From Balaenoptera acutorostrata (Eukaryota; Chordata; Mammalia; Artiodactyla; Balaenopteridae): 64,000 nt of DNA. Where the stretch lies: positions 69,771,603 through 69,835,602 of the forward strand of contig NC_080081.1 in NCBI RefSeq assembly GCF_949987535.1. The letters are read 5' to 3'. Below the pieces are notes generated by a model that saw nothing but the letters and a program-made list of their open reading frames with translations, was not told where the DNA came from and did no database searches. The translations under genes and the position numbers were made by a program. Position 1 is the stretch's first letter. Each line of letters opens with the position of its first letter. This document shows, piece by piece, positions 1-10,789 of the stretch.

Positions 1-1690
1 ATGGTAGTTCTATCTTTAATTTTTTGAAGAATCTCCATAGTGTTTTCCATAGTGGGTGCACCAATTTATATTCATACCAACAGTGCACATGGATTCCCTT
101 TTCTTTACATCCTCACTGTTATCTCTTTTCTTTTTGATAACAGCCAATCTAACAGGTGTGAGGTGATATCTCATTGTGGCTTAGACTTGCATTAGTTATG
201 CTGAGCATGTGTTCATGTACCTGTTGTATGTCTTCCTTGGAAAAATGTCTATTCAGATCCTCTGTCCATTTTTTAATTGGATTGCTTGTTTGCTACTAAG
301 TTGTATGAAGTCTTTATATATTTTATATATTGATAGCTTATCAGAGAAATGATTTGCAAGTATTTTCTCCCATTCAGTAGGTTGCTTTTTCATATTGTTG
401 AGTTTCCTTTGCTGTGCAGAAACTTTTTAGATTGATACAATCACTTGTTTATTTTTGCTTTTGTTGTTAAATCCAAAATATCATTGCCAAGACTGATGTC
501 AAGGAGCTTACCCCCTATGTTTTCCGGTGCTATGTTCAAGTCTTTAATCCATTTTGAGTTAATTTTTATCTAATATGTAAGCTAGAGTTCCAGTTTCCTT
601 CTTTTGCATGTGGCTGTCCAGTTTTCCCAACATCATTTATTGAAGAGATTATTCTTCCTCACTGTGTATCTTGGCTCCTTTGTCATAAAGTATTGGCCAT
701 ATGTGTGTGGGTGTACTTCTGGGCTATTTTATTCCATTGATTTATATGTCTGTTTTTATGCTAAGACCACACCGCTTTGAATACTATAAATCTGGATTAT
801 AATCTAAAATCAGGAAGTGTGATGTCTCCAGCTTTGTTCTTTCTCAAGATTGCTTTGGCTATTCAGGGTCTTTTGTGGTTCCATACAAATTTTAGAATTA
901 TTTGTTCTATTTCTGTGAAAAATGCCGTTGGCATTTTGATAGCAATTGCATTAAATATGTAGATCACTTTGGATAGTACGGACATTTTAACAATATCGAT
1001 TCTTCCAATCCATGAGCATGTATATCTTTCCATTTGTTTGTGTCTTCTTCATTTTTTTTCATCAATGTCTTACAGTTTTCAGTATAAAGATCTTTCAACC
1101 TCCTTGGTTAAATTTATTCCTAGGTATTGATATTTTATTCTATGACATCTTTCATTCTTTCTCTATATCCTTAACCTTCTTTCCTATTTATCATCTTTGT
1201 CTCTTGGTGATTCTTTTACATAATGTCTTCTTTTCTTCTAGTTCACCAATTCTTTATCAATTTCTGCATAAACTGTTTAACATGCCCACGGAGCTGTTAA
1301 TTTTAGTTAGTGCCTTTTCATTTCCAGAAGTTACTTCTGATTATTTGTTTAAAAGCTGAATGGTTAGTTTCAATATGATCTTGTTTCTTAAGAATTATAA
1401 CTTCTATTATGTTTGATCTTCATTTTTGGCATATGAGAATTTCCCTTACTTTTGTGTACCCAGCTACATCTGAAAGGAATTTTGCTATATTTTACCCAAC
1501 ATTTCTAAGTTCTTAGTGGTACAAAGTGTTTCAGGATATCCTGTTTTACCCATCGTTTTTCTTCTCCAATTATTCTTATTAGTCACATGTTAAGTCTCCT
1601 ATGCCTTTATATAGTTTCTCATTTTATGTTTTTTGTCCATGCTTTGAGATCTTCCAGTTCACTAATTTGGGTGAATAGGGAAAAATAATG
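1..1690 (-). mobile_element. Antisense LINE-1 sequence, 3' half
   Basis: Plus-strand words such as AATCCATTTTGAGTTAATTT and CCATTTTTTAATTGGATTG are the reverse complement of mammalian L1 ORF2-end/3' region. Match is clear to about 1150 and weaker to about 1690. Open frames of 61 and 115 codons here are on the wrong strand. The left end is cut by the window border. Confidence 0.85.
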
Positions 1691-2626
1691 ATATAAAGAG
1701 GCAGAATGTCACCTTTGGTGCTCTACTTGAATCTCAGATGCACTTTTTAAAGGTAAAATTCAAAGGTTCCATGATAGCTTCCACACTAGTTCTATTTCAC
1801 TGGGTACATAATTTGATGATTCTCTCTTATCTCCTGTCTCTGGTTGCTATGCCCCTTCAACTGAGTTGTTGTCTTCCATTTTCACACTGTTGCACTTAGA
1901 TCTCCCTGCTATGAATTTTAAATGATGAGATCCCTGCAGGTGTTGTAAGGCAAAGATCCCTCTAAGCACACTGATCTGTAGTACAAAACTTAGCATGCTG
2001 TAAGTCCTGAAGCCAGCATCCTAGCACTCCAATATCCTTACACTCCCACAAGTTCAAGGACAGGGAAAATTCATCCCATCAATTCAGGTACCTCTTGGCA
2101 TTCTGGTGGTAACTTAAATAGAAGCCAGTGTTAATATTCCTTGGAAGACAGAGACGGAGGAGAGGAGAGAGAATGGGAGGCAGAGATATCTGAGATCAAA
2201 ACATCTCTTAAAATTTGCTGCTTTTTAGTCTTTACCTTAGGCTGCTAACATAGTTCTTCAGCTGTTTGTCATTCCCATGGGAGAGAAAAATCCCTCACGA
2301 GTTGCCATTTTTCTCTACTGGTACCCCAACAGAACATCAAGACTCATTTGTACACACAAGAGCCAACATTTTGGCAGAAGAGAGCCAAATAGCTTGGAGT
2401 TGAGAGTAGATGAGGAGGAAGCTTTCTTTTTGAACTGCTGTATCCCCAGAATCCGCACCACTACTTTTTACTAACAGACAACTGGCTCTGCCAGATAAAC
2501 TGGACTAATTTCAGCTAGTCCAAAAAAGAAAGACGCTATTAGGTTAAACAACTGTCAACATGTAACAGGCCTGTAACAAACAACTAATAGCATGTTGATT
2601 CATTTAACTACCAACAGTGCCTTTTA

Positions 2627-2970
2627 AATTTATTTATTTACTTATTTTTGGCTGCATTGCGTCTTCGTTGGTGCACGCGGGTTTTCTCTAGTTGCGGCAA
2701 GCAGGGGCTACTCTTCATTGCTGTGTGCGGGCTTCTCATTGTGGTCGCTTCTCTTGTTGCGGAGCATGGGCTCTAGGTATGCGGGGTTCAGCAGTTGTGG
2801 CACGTGGGCTCAGTAGTTGTGGCTCACGGATTCTAGAGTGCAGGCTCAGTAGTTGTGGCACACGGGCTTAGTTGCTCCACCGCATGTGGGATCTTCCCAG
2901 ACCAGGGCTCGAACCCGTGTCCCCTGCACTGGCAGGCAGATTCTTAAGCACTGCGCCACCAGGGAAGCCC
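2627..2970 (-). mobile_element. CHR-type SINE, long-body form
   Basis: On the minus strand it begins GGGCTTCCCTGGTGGCGCAG and has the tRNA-like B box GGTTCGAGCCC. The 14-base duplication AACAGTGCCTTTTA flanks it at 2613-2626 and 2971-2984. At 344 bases it is longer than two sister copies because a unit around AGTAGTTGTGGC is reiterated within the body (about 2790-2870). The T-rich ATTTATTT side is its A-rich tail on the minus strand. Confidence 0.95.
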
Positions 2971-3295
2971 AACAGTGCCTTTTAGAGTGTGATTATCTTG
3001 GGGAATTCATCCAGAAGTTACATTGTTCGAAGTTAAGACATTAAACAAACATACTTGGTTGAGAAATTTTTATTTCCACAGTAAACATTAAATAGTATGT
3101 GCTTTAAAATTTTTAGAAGCTAAAATTATTATAGCTTTAGTATGGTATAGCATTGGGCATTCTGATCATCTGTTTGAACCATTTGTTAGAATTCTGTCCT
3201 GCGAATAACTGTAATTAAGCCACCTCCATGAAGGAACAGTTTGGCTTTCTATTCAAGCATATATCAAAGGTAGGGTTTCTCAACTTTATATGTCT

Positions 3296-3910
3296 TTTTA
3301 TTTCGGAAAATTTTAAGACTTACAGAAAAGTTGAAAAGATAGTACAGAGAGTTCCCATATATAATTCACCCAGCTTCCCCATATGTTAACATCTTACCTA
3401 ATCATGGTACACATGTCAAAACTAAGAATCAACATAAGTACAATATTATTAATTAAGCTACAGACTTTATTTAGATTTCACCATGACCTTTTTTTTCTGT
3501 TCAGGATCCAATCTAGAATACCACTTTACATTTAGACTTCTCTGGTTTGTAGCAGTTTCCCATCCCTTGTTTTTCATGCCTTTTAACAGTTTTGAAGAGT
3601 ATTGGTTAAGTATTTTATAGACTGTCTCTCAATTTGGGGGTGTATGATGCTTTCCCATGATTAGACTGAGGTTATTTATGTTTTAGAAGAATATCACAGA
3701 GATGAAGTGCCCTTCTCATCATATTACATCAGGGAATACATGATATCAACATGACATATGACTGGTGATGTTAACCTTATTCAATAGTGAAAAACAGTCA
3801 GGTTTTGCTATTCTTTGTAAGTTAGCCAGTAAGTCCATCCCTCACTCAAGGAGAGGGGACTTAAGTTCCATCTTCAGGAGGTGGGAATAGCTGCATATAT
3901 TATTTAGAAC
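3296..3910. repeat. Old L1-type (L1M-like) repeat
   Basis: Recognisable words (GAGAGTTCCCATATA, CACCCAGCTTCCCC, GGTGATGTTAACCTTATT) match a widespread ancient mammalian repeat that I believe is an L1M 3' region. The family name is uncertain. No duplications are visible, as expected for its age. Confidence 0.6.
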
Positions 3911-4169
3911 AGACTTCTCAATATTTGTGATAGATGTCAAGCCTATCTCCAGTTCAGTTGACAATTAAAGTATATGGATTATCTCCCAACCTGTATCCTA
4001 GGTACTTACAGAAATTATAAACTCAGTGTTAGAAGAGACTACCCCACCCAGACTTCAGATTAGCTTCATCCATGAACCCAATTCAGATTTGCTATCAAAC
4101 GACTCCTCCATACACAAATGAGATGCTGACTTTGGGTGATATCTCATGTTTCAACAGTTCTAAAGATGA

Positions 4170-4184
4170 TTCTCTTAGGTTTTT
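4170..4184. repeat. Left target-site duplication of the retrocopy
   Basis: TTCTCTTAGGTTTTT, identical to 5715-5729. On this side it merges into the poly-T (poly(A) on the minus strand). Confidence 0.85.
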
Positions 4185-5714
4185 TTTTTTTTTTTCCAAC
4201 AGAATAAAACATTTATTGCCTTCTGAAATGAAATGAAGCCTGTGAGTTGGCTGCAATTCTGGAGGGCTTTCCTGGGCTCAAGGCATCCTCTCATTCCAGG
4301 ACTCAGGCTAAAGCAGCAGCCTTTCCTTTCCATGTTGTTCTCATGGAAGAAGACAAGAATGAAAGAGGCCAAAGTAAAGGAAGTGAGCACATTCAAAGTT
4401 TCTGCTCACAAGTGGCAAATATAGTGTTTGTCCACATTCTAGTGACCCACTCCAGTCCTGTGTCCAGCATGTCAGTGGGGGAGCCTGGGAAACACTTCAA
4501 GTCAGGTGGCAAGGGCTGTTGATGTATGATCTTCATCACTTATTGTGTGGGAGGGAGCAGGTGGTGAGCGTGAATGGGAGCTAGGGCAGGACCACACGTG
4601 CAGACTCCTCTTTCAAGGAACTGGACATTTAAAGAAGTGGAGATGGTGGGACTTCCCCAGTGGTCCAGTGGTTAAGACTTCGCCTTCCAGTGCAGCAGGG
4701 TGCGGGTTCAACCCCTGGTCGGGGAGATAAGATCCCACATGCCTTGCAGCCAAAAAAACCAAAACATAAAACAGAAGCAATATTGTAACAAATTCAATAA
4801 AGACTTTAAAAATGGTCCACATCAGAAAAAAATAAAGAAGTGGAGATGTGGTTAGTTGTGAGGGTGAACCGTAGATCAAGTTTGAAGTTTTTTAATGGAG
4901 GAGACTTTTCTGCATAGAAGTTGGAGAAGACACAGAGAGAATATGATAAAATAACTTAATTCTTTTAGCCTACATTCTTTGAGAAGTTACTTGGTGTGGC
5001 CATTTTACATTTGTCATCTTATCGGTCTTCAACAGCTTCATGAGGCAGGTACTATTATTATTTTTGTTTTACCAATGAGGAGAGTAAGGCCGATATTATA
5101 TAACTTGCTTAGTCACAGAGTTAGTGGAGTTGTACTTCACCCTAGCAGATGGACTGTAGTCTTTCCTTATTACTTATTTACTATATAAAGATGGTAGAAA
5201 CATGTTCTTCTCCCCTTCTCCCGCCACATCCAAGAAATCCAATATGCATGTAGATGGTACTTTGCATGTCCTGGGGTAGATGGCAAATGTTTGAGATCAT
5301 TGAAAGGCACAGGGTGAGCTCATCCTGCTCACATGGACATTTTGCCCTCCTAACTGACCCCAGGTGTGCTAAAAGTGTTGGGCAGCTTCACAATGAATGC
5401 ACCAGGCTTTTGGTAAGGCTTTCTGCATCTCTGCTAGATGTGGTCAAAGCAGCCAGAACTCCTGGCGACTGCATCCAGATGTTGCCTTTAGTCAGCCTTG
5501 GAGCTCGTCAGCTCGTCCAGATGAATGTTTCCATTCCACCAAGGAAAAGTGTATGTTGGCAGCCAGTGCCAAGCAGGGAGAAACAGGGAGGATCCCGGAA
5601 ACGAACAGTTTGAGCAGCTGCTAGGAATGTCCCCCCAAATCCCCTCCCGGGGCCAGTGAGCCACGAGCAGTGGGCTCCTCGCAGCCATCCTGGCGCGACG
5701 TCATGGCGGTGGCC
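4185..5714 (-). pseudogene. Processed retrocopy of an unidentified transcript, interrupted by a SINE
   Basis: A perfect 15-base duplication, TTCTCTTAGGTTTTT, occurs at 4170-4184 and 5715-5729. Read on the minus strand, the DNA between starts with a CpG-rich 5' end (about 5714-5630, with ATG codons near 5702 and 5688) and ends with AATAAA at about 4203-4219 followed by a poly(A) run. These are the marks of LINE-1-mediated retroposition. The duplication starts with AAAAA on the minus strand, close to the usual L1 endonuclease site. Removing the later SINE leaves about 1.33 kb. It includes a sense MIR fragment (about 4945-5190) like those in 3' untranslated regions or long noncoding RNAs. The longest minus-strand frame near the 5' end is 66 codons (5488-5688). 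I do not recognise it. The parent could be noncoding or a decayed mRNA. Confidence 0.8.
4646..4833 (+). mobile_element. CHR-type tRNA-derived SINE with long 3' tail
   Basis: The body begins GGGACTTCCCCAGTGGTCCA and contains an RNA polymerase III B box-like GGTTCAACCCC. It is flanked by a perfect 15-base duplication AAAGAAGTGGAGATG (4631-4645 and 4834-4848). After CCACATGCC the element has a distinctive tail (AAAACATAAAACAGAAGC, then ATTCAATAAAGAC, then ATGGTCCACATC). It inserted into the retrocopy, so it is younger than that copy. Confidence 0.92.
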
Positions 5715-5729
5715 TTCTCTTAGGTTTTT
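5715..5729. repeat. Right target-site duplication of the retrocopy
   Basis: TTCTCTTAGGTTTTT, 15 of 15 identical to 4170-4184. It directly abuts the CpG-rich 5' end of the inserted copy. Confidence 0.85.
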
Positions 5730-5974
5730 AGGTATATAATCAAACTACCTATAAACAATGACACCGATTTCCTGCTACTGATTGTGTGTTTTATTTGTTT
5801 CAAATCTTGAATAATAATTACTAGTAATGATTAGGTTATAGTAGAAACATCTGATTGCTATTTGAACACTGCTACTGTTTCATTTTTATATTTGGTGTCA
5901 GCTTATCATAATGAAGAAATATTCTACCTTTATCAAAACTGCACATTAAATTGTACCTCTTACATTTTTGTTAA

Positions 5975-6180
5975 CTATTTAAATTAACGTATAGCAATAT
6001 ACTGTGACCTCTTTACATCTATTATATCGTTTATCCTTAAAACTCAATGAGGGAAGCAGTATGATCTCACTCATTTATAGGGTTAAAAACTGAGACTCAA
6101 AGATGTTTCTAAACCACTCAGAAAACATGTGGCTAAGCTAGGATCCAAACCTAGGCAGCCCAACTTGAGCCGATGAACTA
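5975..6180 (-). repeat. MIR SINE fragment
   Basis: The plus strand resembles the reverse complement of MIR: a GTTAAAAACTGAGACTCAAA stretch followed by GGATCCAAACCTAGGCAG. Ancient and diverged. Confidence 0.7.
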
Positions 6181-6559
6181 CTTGTATTTTATTAACCAGT
6201 TATCTCTATTAACCATCAAGCTGTACATGCTTTCTTTTATGTGTTATTTTTTGACTACTAAATTTAACTTCATAGTCACATTGATAGGAATCATTTGAAT
6301 TGTGTAGTTAAGTAGTTAAACTAACACTTAGCTTCAGTGTTAGTCTTAGTCCTTTAGCTCCATCACTGCTCCAGTAAATAACTCCTCATTTTAACTAATC
6401 GGTCATTGATTTTACTTAATCCAACTCCATTAATAATATAAATACTGAAAATTCTTCCAAGATTTTAAAGGTGCTTTTTACATTTAATATTTGTAGTTTT
6501 TCAAACAATTTTTTCTTGAAAAACTGTTTCGATATGTAACATTCACATGATTAAAATAT

Positions 6560-9500
6560 TTACCTGATCTACATCCACCTTCGTTTCTACCAATACCCCA
6601 TTAGAAGCCACTGTTCTTGATTTCTTATTTCTTATGAATTCTACTAGACTTTCTCACTGCAAATATAAGTATTATATGCTCATATTCATTTCTTTATACA
6701 AAAATAGCATCTAATGCATACCCATCTATACTATTTTCATAATCTTTTAACAATATAGTTGTGATATCTGTATATAGTTATCTCATTGGTTTTGTTTATA
6801 ACTGTATAGTATTCTATTTAATAAATGAACTATAACTTATTTATTAACAAATCCTCTATTAATAGAAATTTAAGATTTCTTGTAACATTTACTATTATAA
6901 ACAAAGCAACAATGAATAACTCTGAATAGCCATCATTTCACATATGTGCAAGCGATGAACTACTGAGTTAAAAAGTATATGTATTTGTAATTTTGACAGA
7001 CATTGATCAAAATTAGTAAATTGCACTACACATGGGGTTATACTAATTTATGCTCCAGTTAGCAATGTGTGAGATGCTCGCTGTTCCCACAACCTTGCTA
7101 ACAGAGATGGATGCTGAATTTTGATATTTCTATCCATCTAATGTGTGAAAAATGATGTCTTACTTTAGTTTTAGATTATATTTCCCTTATTACAAGTAGA
7201 AATCAGCTCTTTTCATATGTTTACGTGCCACATGTATTTCCCTCTATAAGCTGTTCATTTGTATCCTTGCCTATTTTTCTACTGGGTTGTCTTATCAATT
7301 TCTAGGGAAAGCTATGAAAGTTATCATGTAAAATCCTTTTAATTTCCTGTTTCTATATTAATTATGAAAATTATCATTTATTTTGTACATTCATATTTTT
7401 GCCCTTTCTTGAGTTGCTTAATGGTGATTTATCCATTTCTATCATGATTTTTAAAAATCAGATTTTTAAATGATTGTCTGTCTTCTAAATCATTAATTCC
7501 TACTTTCCTATTTATTATTCCCATTTATTCTGTTATTCTTTATCTTTTACATTTTAATTCTTTTTTTCTGTATTTCTTTTCTATTGGTCTACAGCTATGA
7601 TAATCCTCTAAGCACTTCTTTAGTTGTCTCCCACAGGTTTTCTGAAGTTGTTTTCTAAAAATTCTGCAATTTTAGTGTGCATTTCTCTTTGACACAAAAG
7701 TTGTTTAATAAATTTTAAATGTCTAGGTAGAAGAAACTTTGGTTTCTGATTTTGTTCCTATTTTCTAATTTTATTGCATGTTAACAAGAGAATCTTGCCT
7801 GTTTTGTCTCTATGTTTTGGAATTTTTCTTTGATGCCTACTACACCGTGTCAAATTTTCATGCATGTTCCTTGAGCACTTGAAGTTATATCTTTATCAAT
7901 ATGGTACCAACTTCAAGCTATATTAATCAGATTTACCTTATTATTTAGATTACTCTCTCTTTTGCCTTTTTATGGACTGGGGTGAATTAAAATTTGTTTT
8001 AATGTTTTAAATTATTAGTGATTATTTCTCCTGTAATTTCTGTTTCATGAAAGTTTCAACTTTTAATGTTATAAAGTATCTTTGTTTATATTGTTTACTG
8101 CTTTTTTGGCTTGAATTCTAATTTGTCCAATATTAAGATCATGATTCCTGCTTTTTTTTCATTTGTATTTATATAGTATAGTTTTACTCATCCTTTTATT
8201 TTCAGTACTTTTACAATTATTTTATAGCAGATATGTTTGGTGTTAGATATGTCATTTTGTTATGCTTCCTGAATTTTCTGGATTTTTAAAAAATTTCCAT
8301 TACATGTATTGTTCTCAGTTTTAATCATACAGTTTTTTAATATTTTGTCAGCATTACAGTTTTAACTACTTATCTTTGTAACTCTAAAGGAATAAGAAGT
8401 CCTCTATGTGTTTAGGAAGTGTATTTCCCTACTCTGAGCAAGGATAAAATCAGCATATTTACTCAAATTTTCCTCTCTCTTAAGCCATCCAATTTTATTC
8501 AATAGGCCTGCATTTCTAATTTGTCAGCTTACATGGATATCCTTTGACTCTCTGAACTTTGTCTACTTGCCTCCTTTCCCTAGTCCTTTCTCAATTCATT
8601 ATAATGGTAGCATTTCTACCTTATTAGGGCATACAGAAAGGGAATTCCAGTCTGTTACTCTAATTCAAACACTTGTCTTAGTCTTAGTTTTACTGTTAAA
8701 TTAATTCAGTGTTCACCAGTAGTACTTGGCTGTAGTCTGTCCAGTCAATCCTAATTGGCTGAACTTAATCCCCCAGCAATTTTCTCAAGAATTATTCAGA
8801 AAAACAGTTCCTTATACAGTTAAAAATTGTTTGGCAGCACCCTTTTTATTTAAAGAATACTTTGGCTTCCATTTTCTTCACTTGAGTATCTACATTTTCT
8901 ATATTGAAAGTTCTCATAGAGAAGTCTAAGGCCAGACAATTTTTTTCCTTTAATTTGTGCACTGCTGAAAAAAGAACTTTTTTTTTTACTTATATTTAAA
9001 TCCAATAGTATACTTTCATACTGACCATTTCAGGAAAATTTTTCCTGGTACACAGTATGCCCTTTTAATACTGATGGCAAAATCTATATTAGGACCTCAC
9101 TGAATTATAGCTTTAAATATTTGTTTAGTTACATTGTCTGCTTTTCTTATTTGGAAACACCATTTATGCCATTTTTGGAATTTCTGTGCCTTCTGTATCA
9201 ATCATTTTCTCTTTAATCCTTCTGAACTCTCATATATTCATGCACACACATTATTTGCTTTGTTTTCACTTTTATCTTCTGTGTATCTTACTATGCTATC
9301 CACAGAGTTTCTCTTCCTTGAGTGTCCTCCAATTCCATTTTTGTGTGATAGTTTTTTCCACCAATTTTTTTCAAAATTTTCTTAGCTCATGATTCAAGAT
9401 TTCAGTGATAGTCTACCAGTTCTTTCAACTCCTTGAAATTCTGTTTAGTAGCTGCCCTTTCTCAGAAGCAATTCATTTATTTCTTACTTTTTTAACTTAT

Positions 9501-9730
9501 GGTAAAGTTTTTAATCAAACTTATTGTGTACTCCATAGCAGTATTTTCCAGTGACTGTTCTTCATGTACTGGTTAGTTTTGTTTATCTTTTCCACATTTC
9601 TACATTTTAAAATGTGTTTTCTTGACAATTTTTACGAAGTTTCATATAGGGTTAGAATCCTTTATTAATTATTCCCAGTCAATTTCCTTTACTTAACCAA
9701 AGTTAGATGAGTGATCATTATCTCTTCTTG
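6560..9730 (-). mobile_element. Old antisense LINE-1 (L1M) sequence, fragmented
   Basis: Successive stretches resemble reverse-complement L1: 6780-7300 (3' region; words like GTATAGTATTCTATT and TGAAAAATGATGTCTTAC), 7610-8260 (ORF2 portion; TTAGTTGTCTCCCACAGG), and more weakly 8930-9730. Probably more than one insertion. Exact joints cannot be placed by eye. Confidence 0.65.
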
Positions 9731-9836
9731 TTAATGGTGCATATGCTCTCACTCCCAGTATTCTATCACCTAGTACACTTAGAGTTCCTCGGATGCACAT
9801 TACTCTTTTCTACAATCCTGGGTTTGTTGAACTATT

Positions 9837-9838
<2 letters not shown>

Positions 9839-9885
<47 letters not shown>

Positions 9886-9893
9886 TATATATA
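9839..9893. repeat. AT microsatellite
   Basis: About 21 uninterrupted AT units followed by a short interrupted tail (AAAATATATATATA). Confidence 0.97.
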
Positions 9894-10696
9894 AAATATC
9901 TCTGTTCTCTCTTACTTAACCACTGATTTGGTACCAAAATGAAAATAATATCTACTCTTCTAGACTATTTAGCATGTTAGAGATGTTTTATCTGAATGTT
10001 GTGCAGTTTTCATCAGTGTTATCGATAAACTCTTGGTAAATCAAAATACCAAAAAAATTTAGCAATTCTAAAGTTCTGAGAGGAACCCCACCTATCATTA
10101 CTAAATGGCAGTACTACTTTCTTGGGCTCATTTGTATAGAAAATGGATTTATACAAGACTATTCATGCACAGGACAACATAGTATGAAAAATACTCATTA
10201 TATCAGCAGGTGATTTTTAAAAGCATCTAAATTCTGGACTTTGGGTGAAAAAAGAGATATTATAGGTTCTTCAAATCACAATAAGCCTCAACGTTAGAAA
10301 AGAATACAGACAGACATTAAATACTGACTTAGCATGTGAGCAAAAGAGCAGCTCTCAGGGAGACCTCAATTTCCCTGTGTCAAGAGAGTTTTCTTTGAAA
10401 TCATATCCCTATGTGTTTTATTTTATTTGATGAAATATTTTATTATATCCTTAAAAGAACAATATTTTCTTTCCAGTAGGCCAATAGGAATAAACCATAT
10501 TACTTAAATGTGATTTTGTTCTATAAACTACTATTAAAAAACCATTCTTTCATAAAATATTTTTACAACTTTTACCACAAGAAGTTATTATTTTCCATTG
10601 TAAGATCATTCCAGTCAAATTCATGTGTTACAAACCTAGTAGAAATACAGTTTCAGTAGCTATTTCTACAATTCATTGTGAAAAACATCAACTTAC

Positions 10697-10789
10697 TTGT
10701 GACCTAAATGCTTCAGAAAGTATCCCAGAACCTTCAGAGCTTGAACCCAAATACTTTCACTTTTAGAGGCCAATAATTTGTAGATTACC
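10697..10789 (-). CDS. NBEA: NBEA exon (last one in window)
   Basis: 93 bases: one base completing the split arginine codon, 30 codons from VIYKLLASKSESIW to GYFLKHLGH, then two bases (AA) of a split lysine codon. The acceptor is ATATTTTAG and the donor GTAAGTTGA. The following exon, expected to continue with a basic stretch, was searched for by eye in 1-10696 and not found, so this intron extends past the window edge. Confidence 0.95.

Larger units (their letters stand above)
1..10696 (-). other. NBEA intron 3' of the last exon seen (incomplete)
   Basis: No exon is visible. Contents are antisense L1 (about 1-1690), a CHR SINE (2627-2970), an old L1-type 3' end (3296-3910), a retrocopy (4185-5714), a MIR (5975-6180), long antisense L1M sequence (6560-9730) and an AT microsatellite (9839-9893). 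Between about 1690 and 2600 I recognise nothing. Confidence 0.85.

Noticed and set aside
1012..1359. 115-codon open frame
   Set aside because: Lies on the antisense strand of L1 sequence and continues into low-complexity F/S/L-rich translation.
5254..5613. 119-codon plus-strand open frame in GC-rich DNA
   Set aside because: It runs antisense through the 5' half of the minus-strand retrocopy, resembles no protein I know, and its openness is explained by raised GC.
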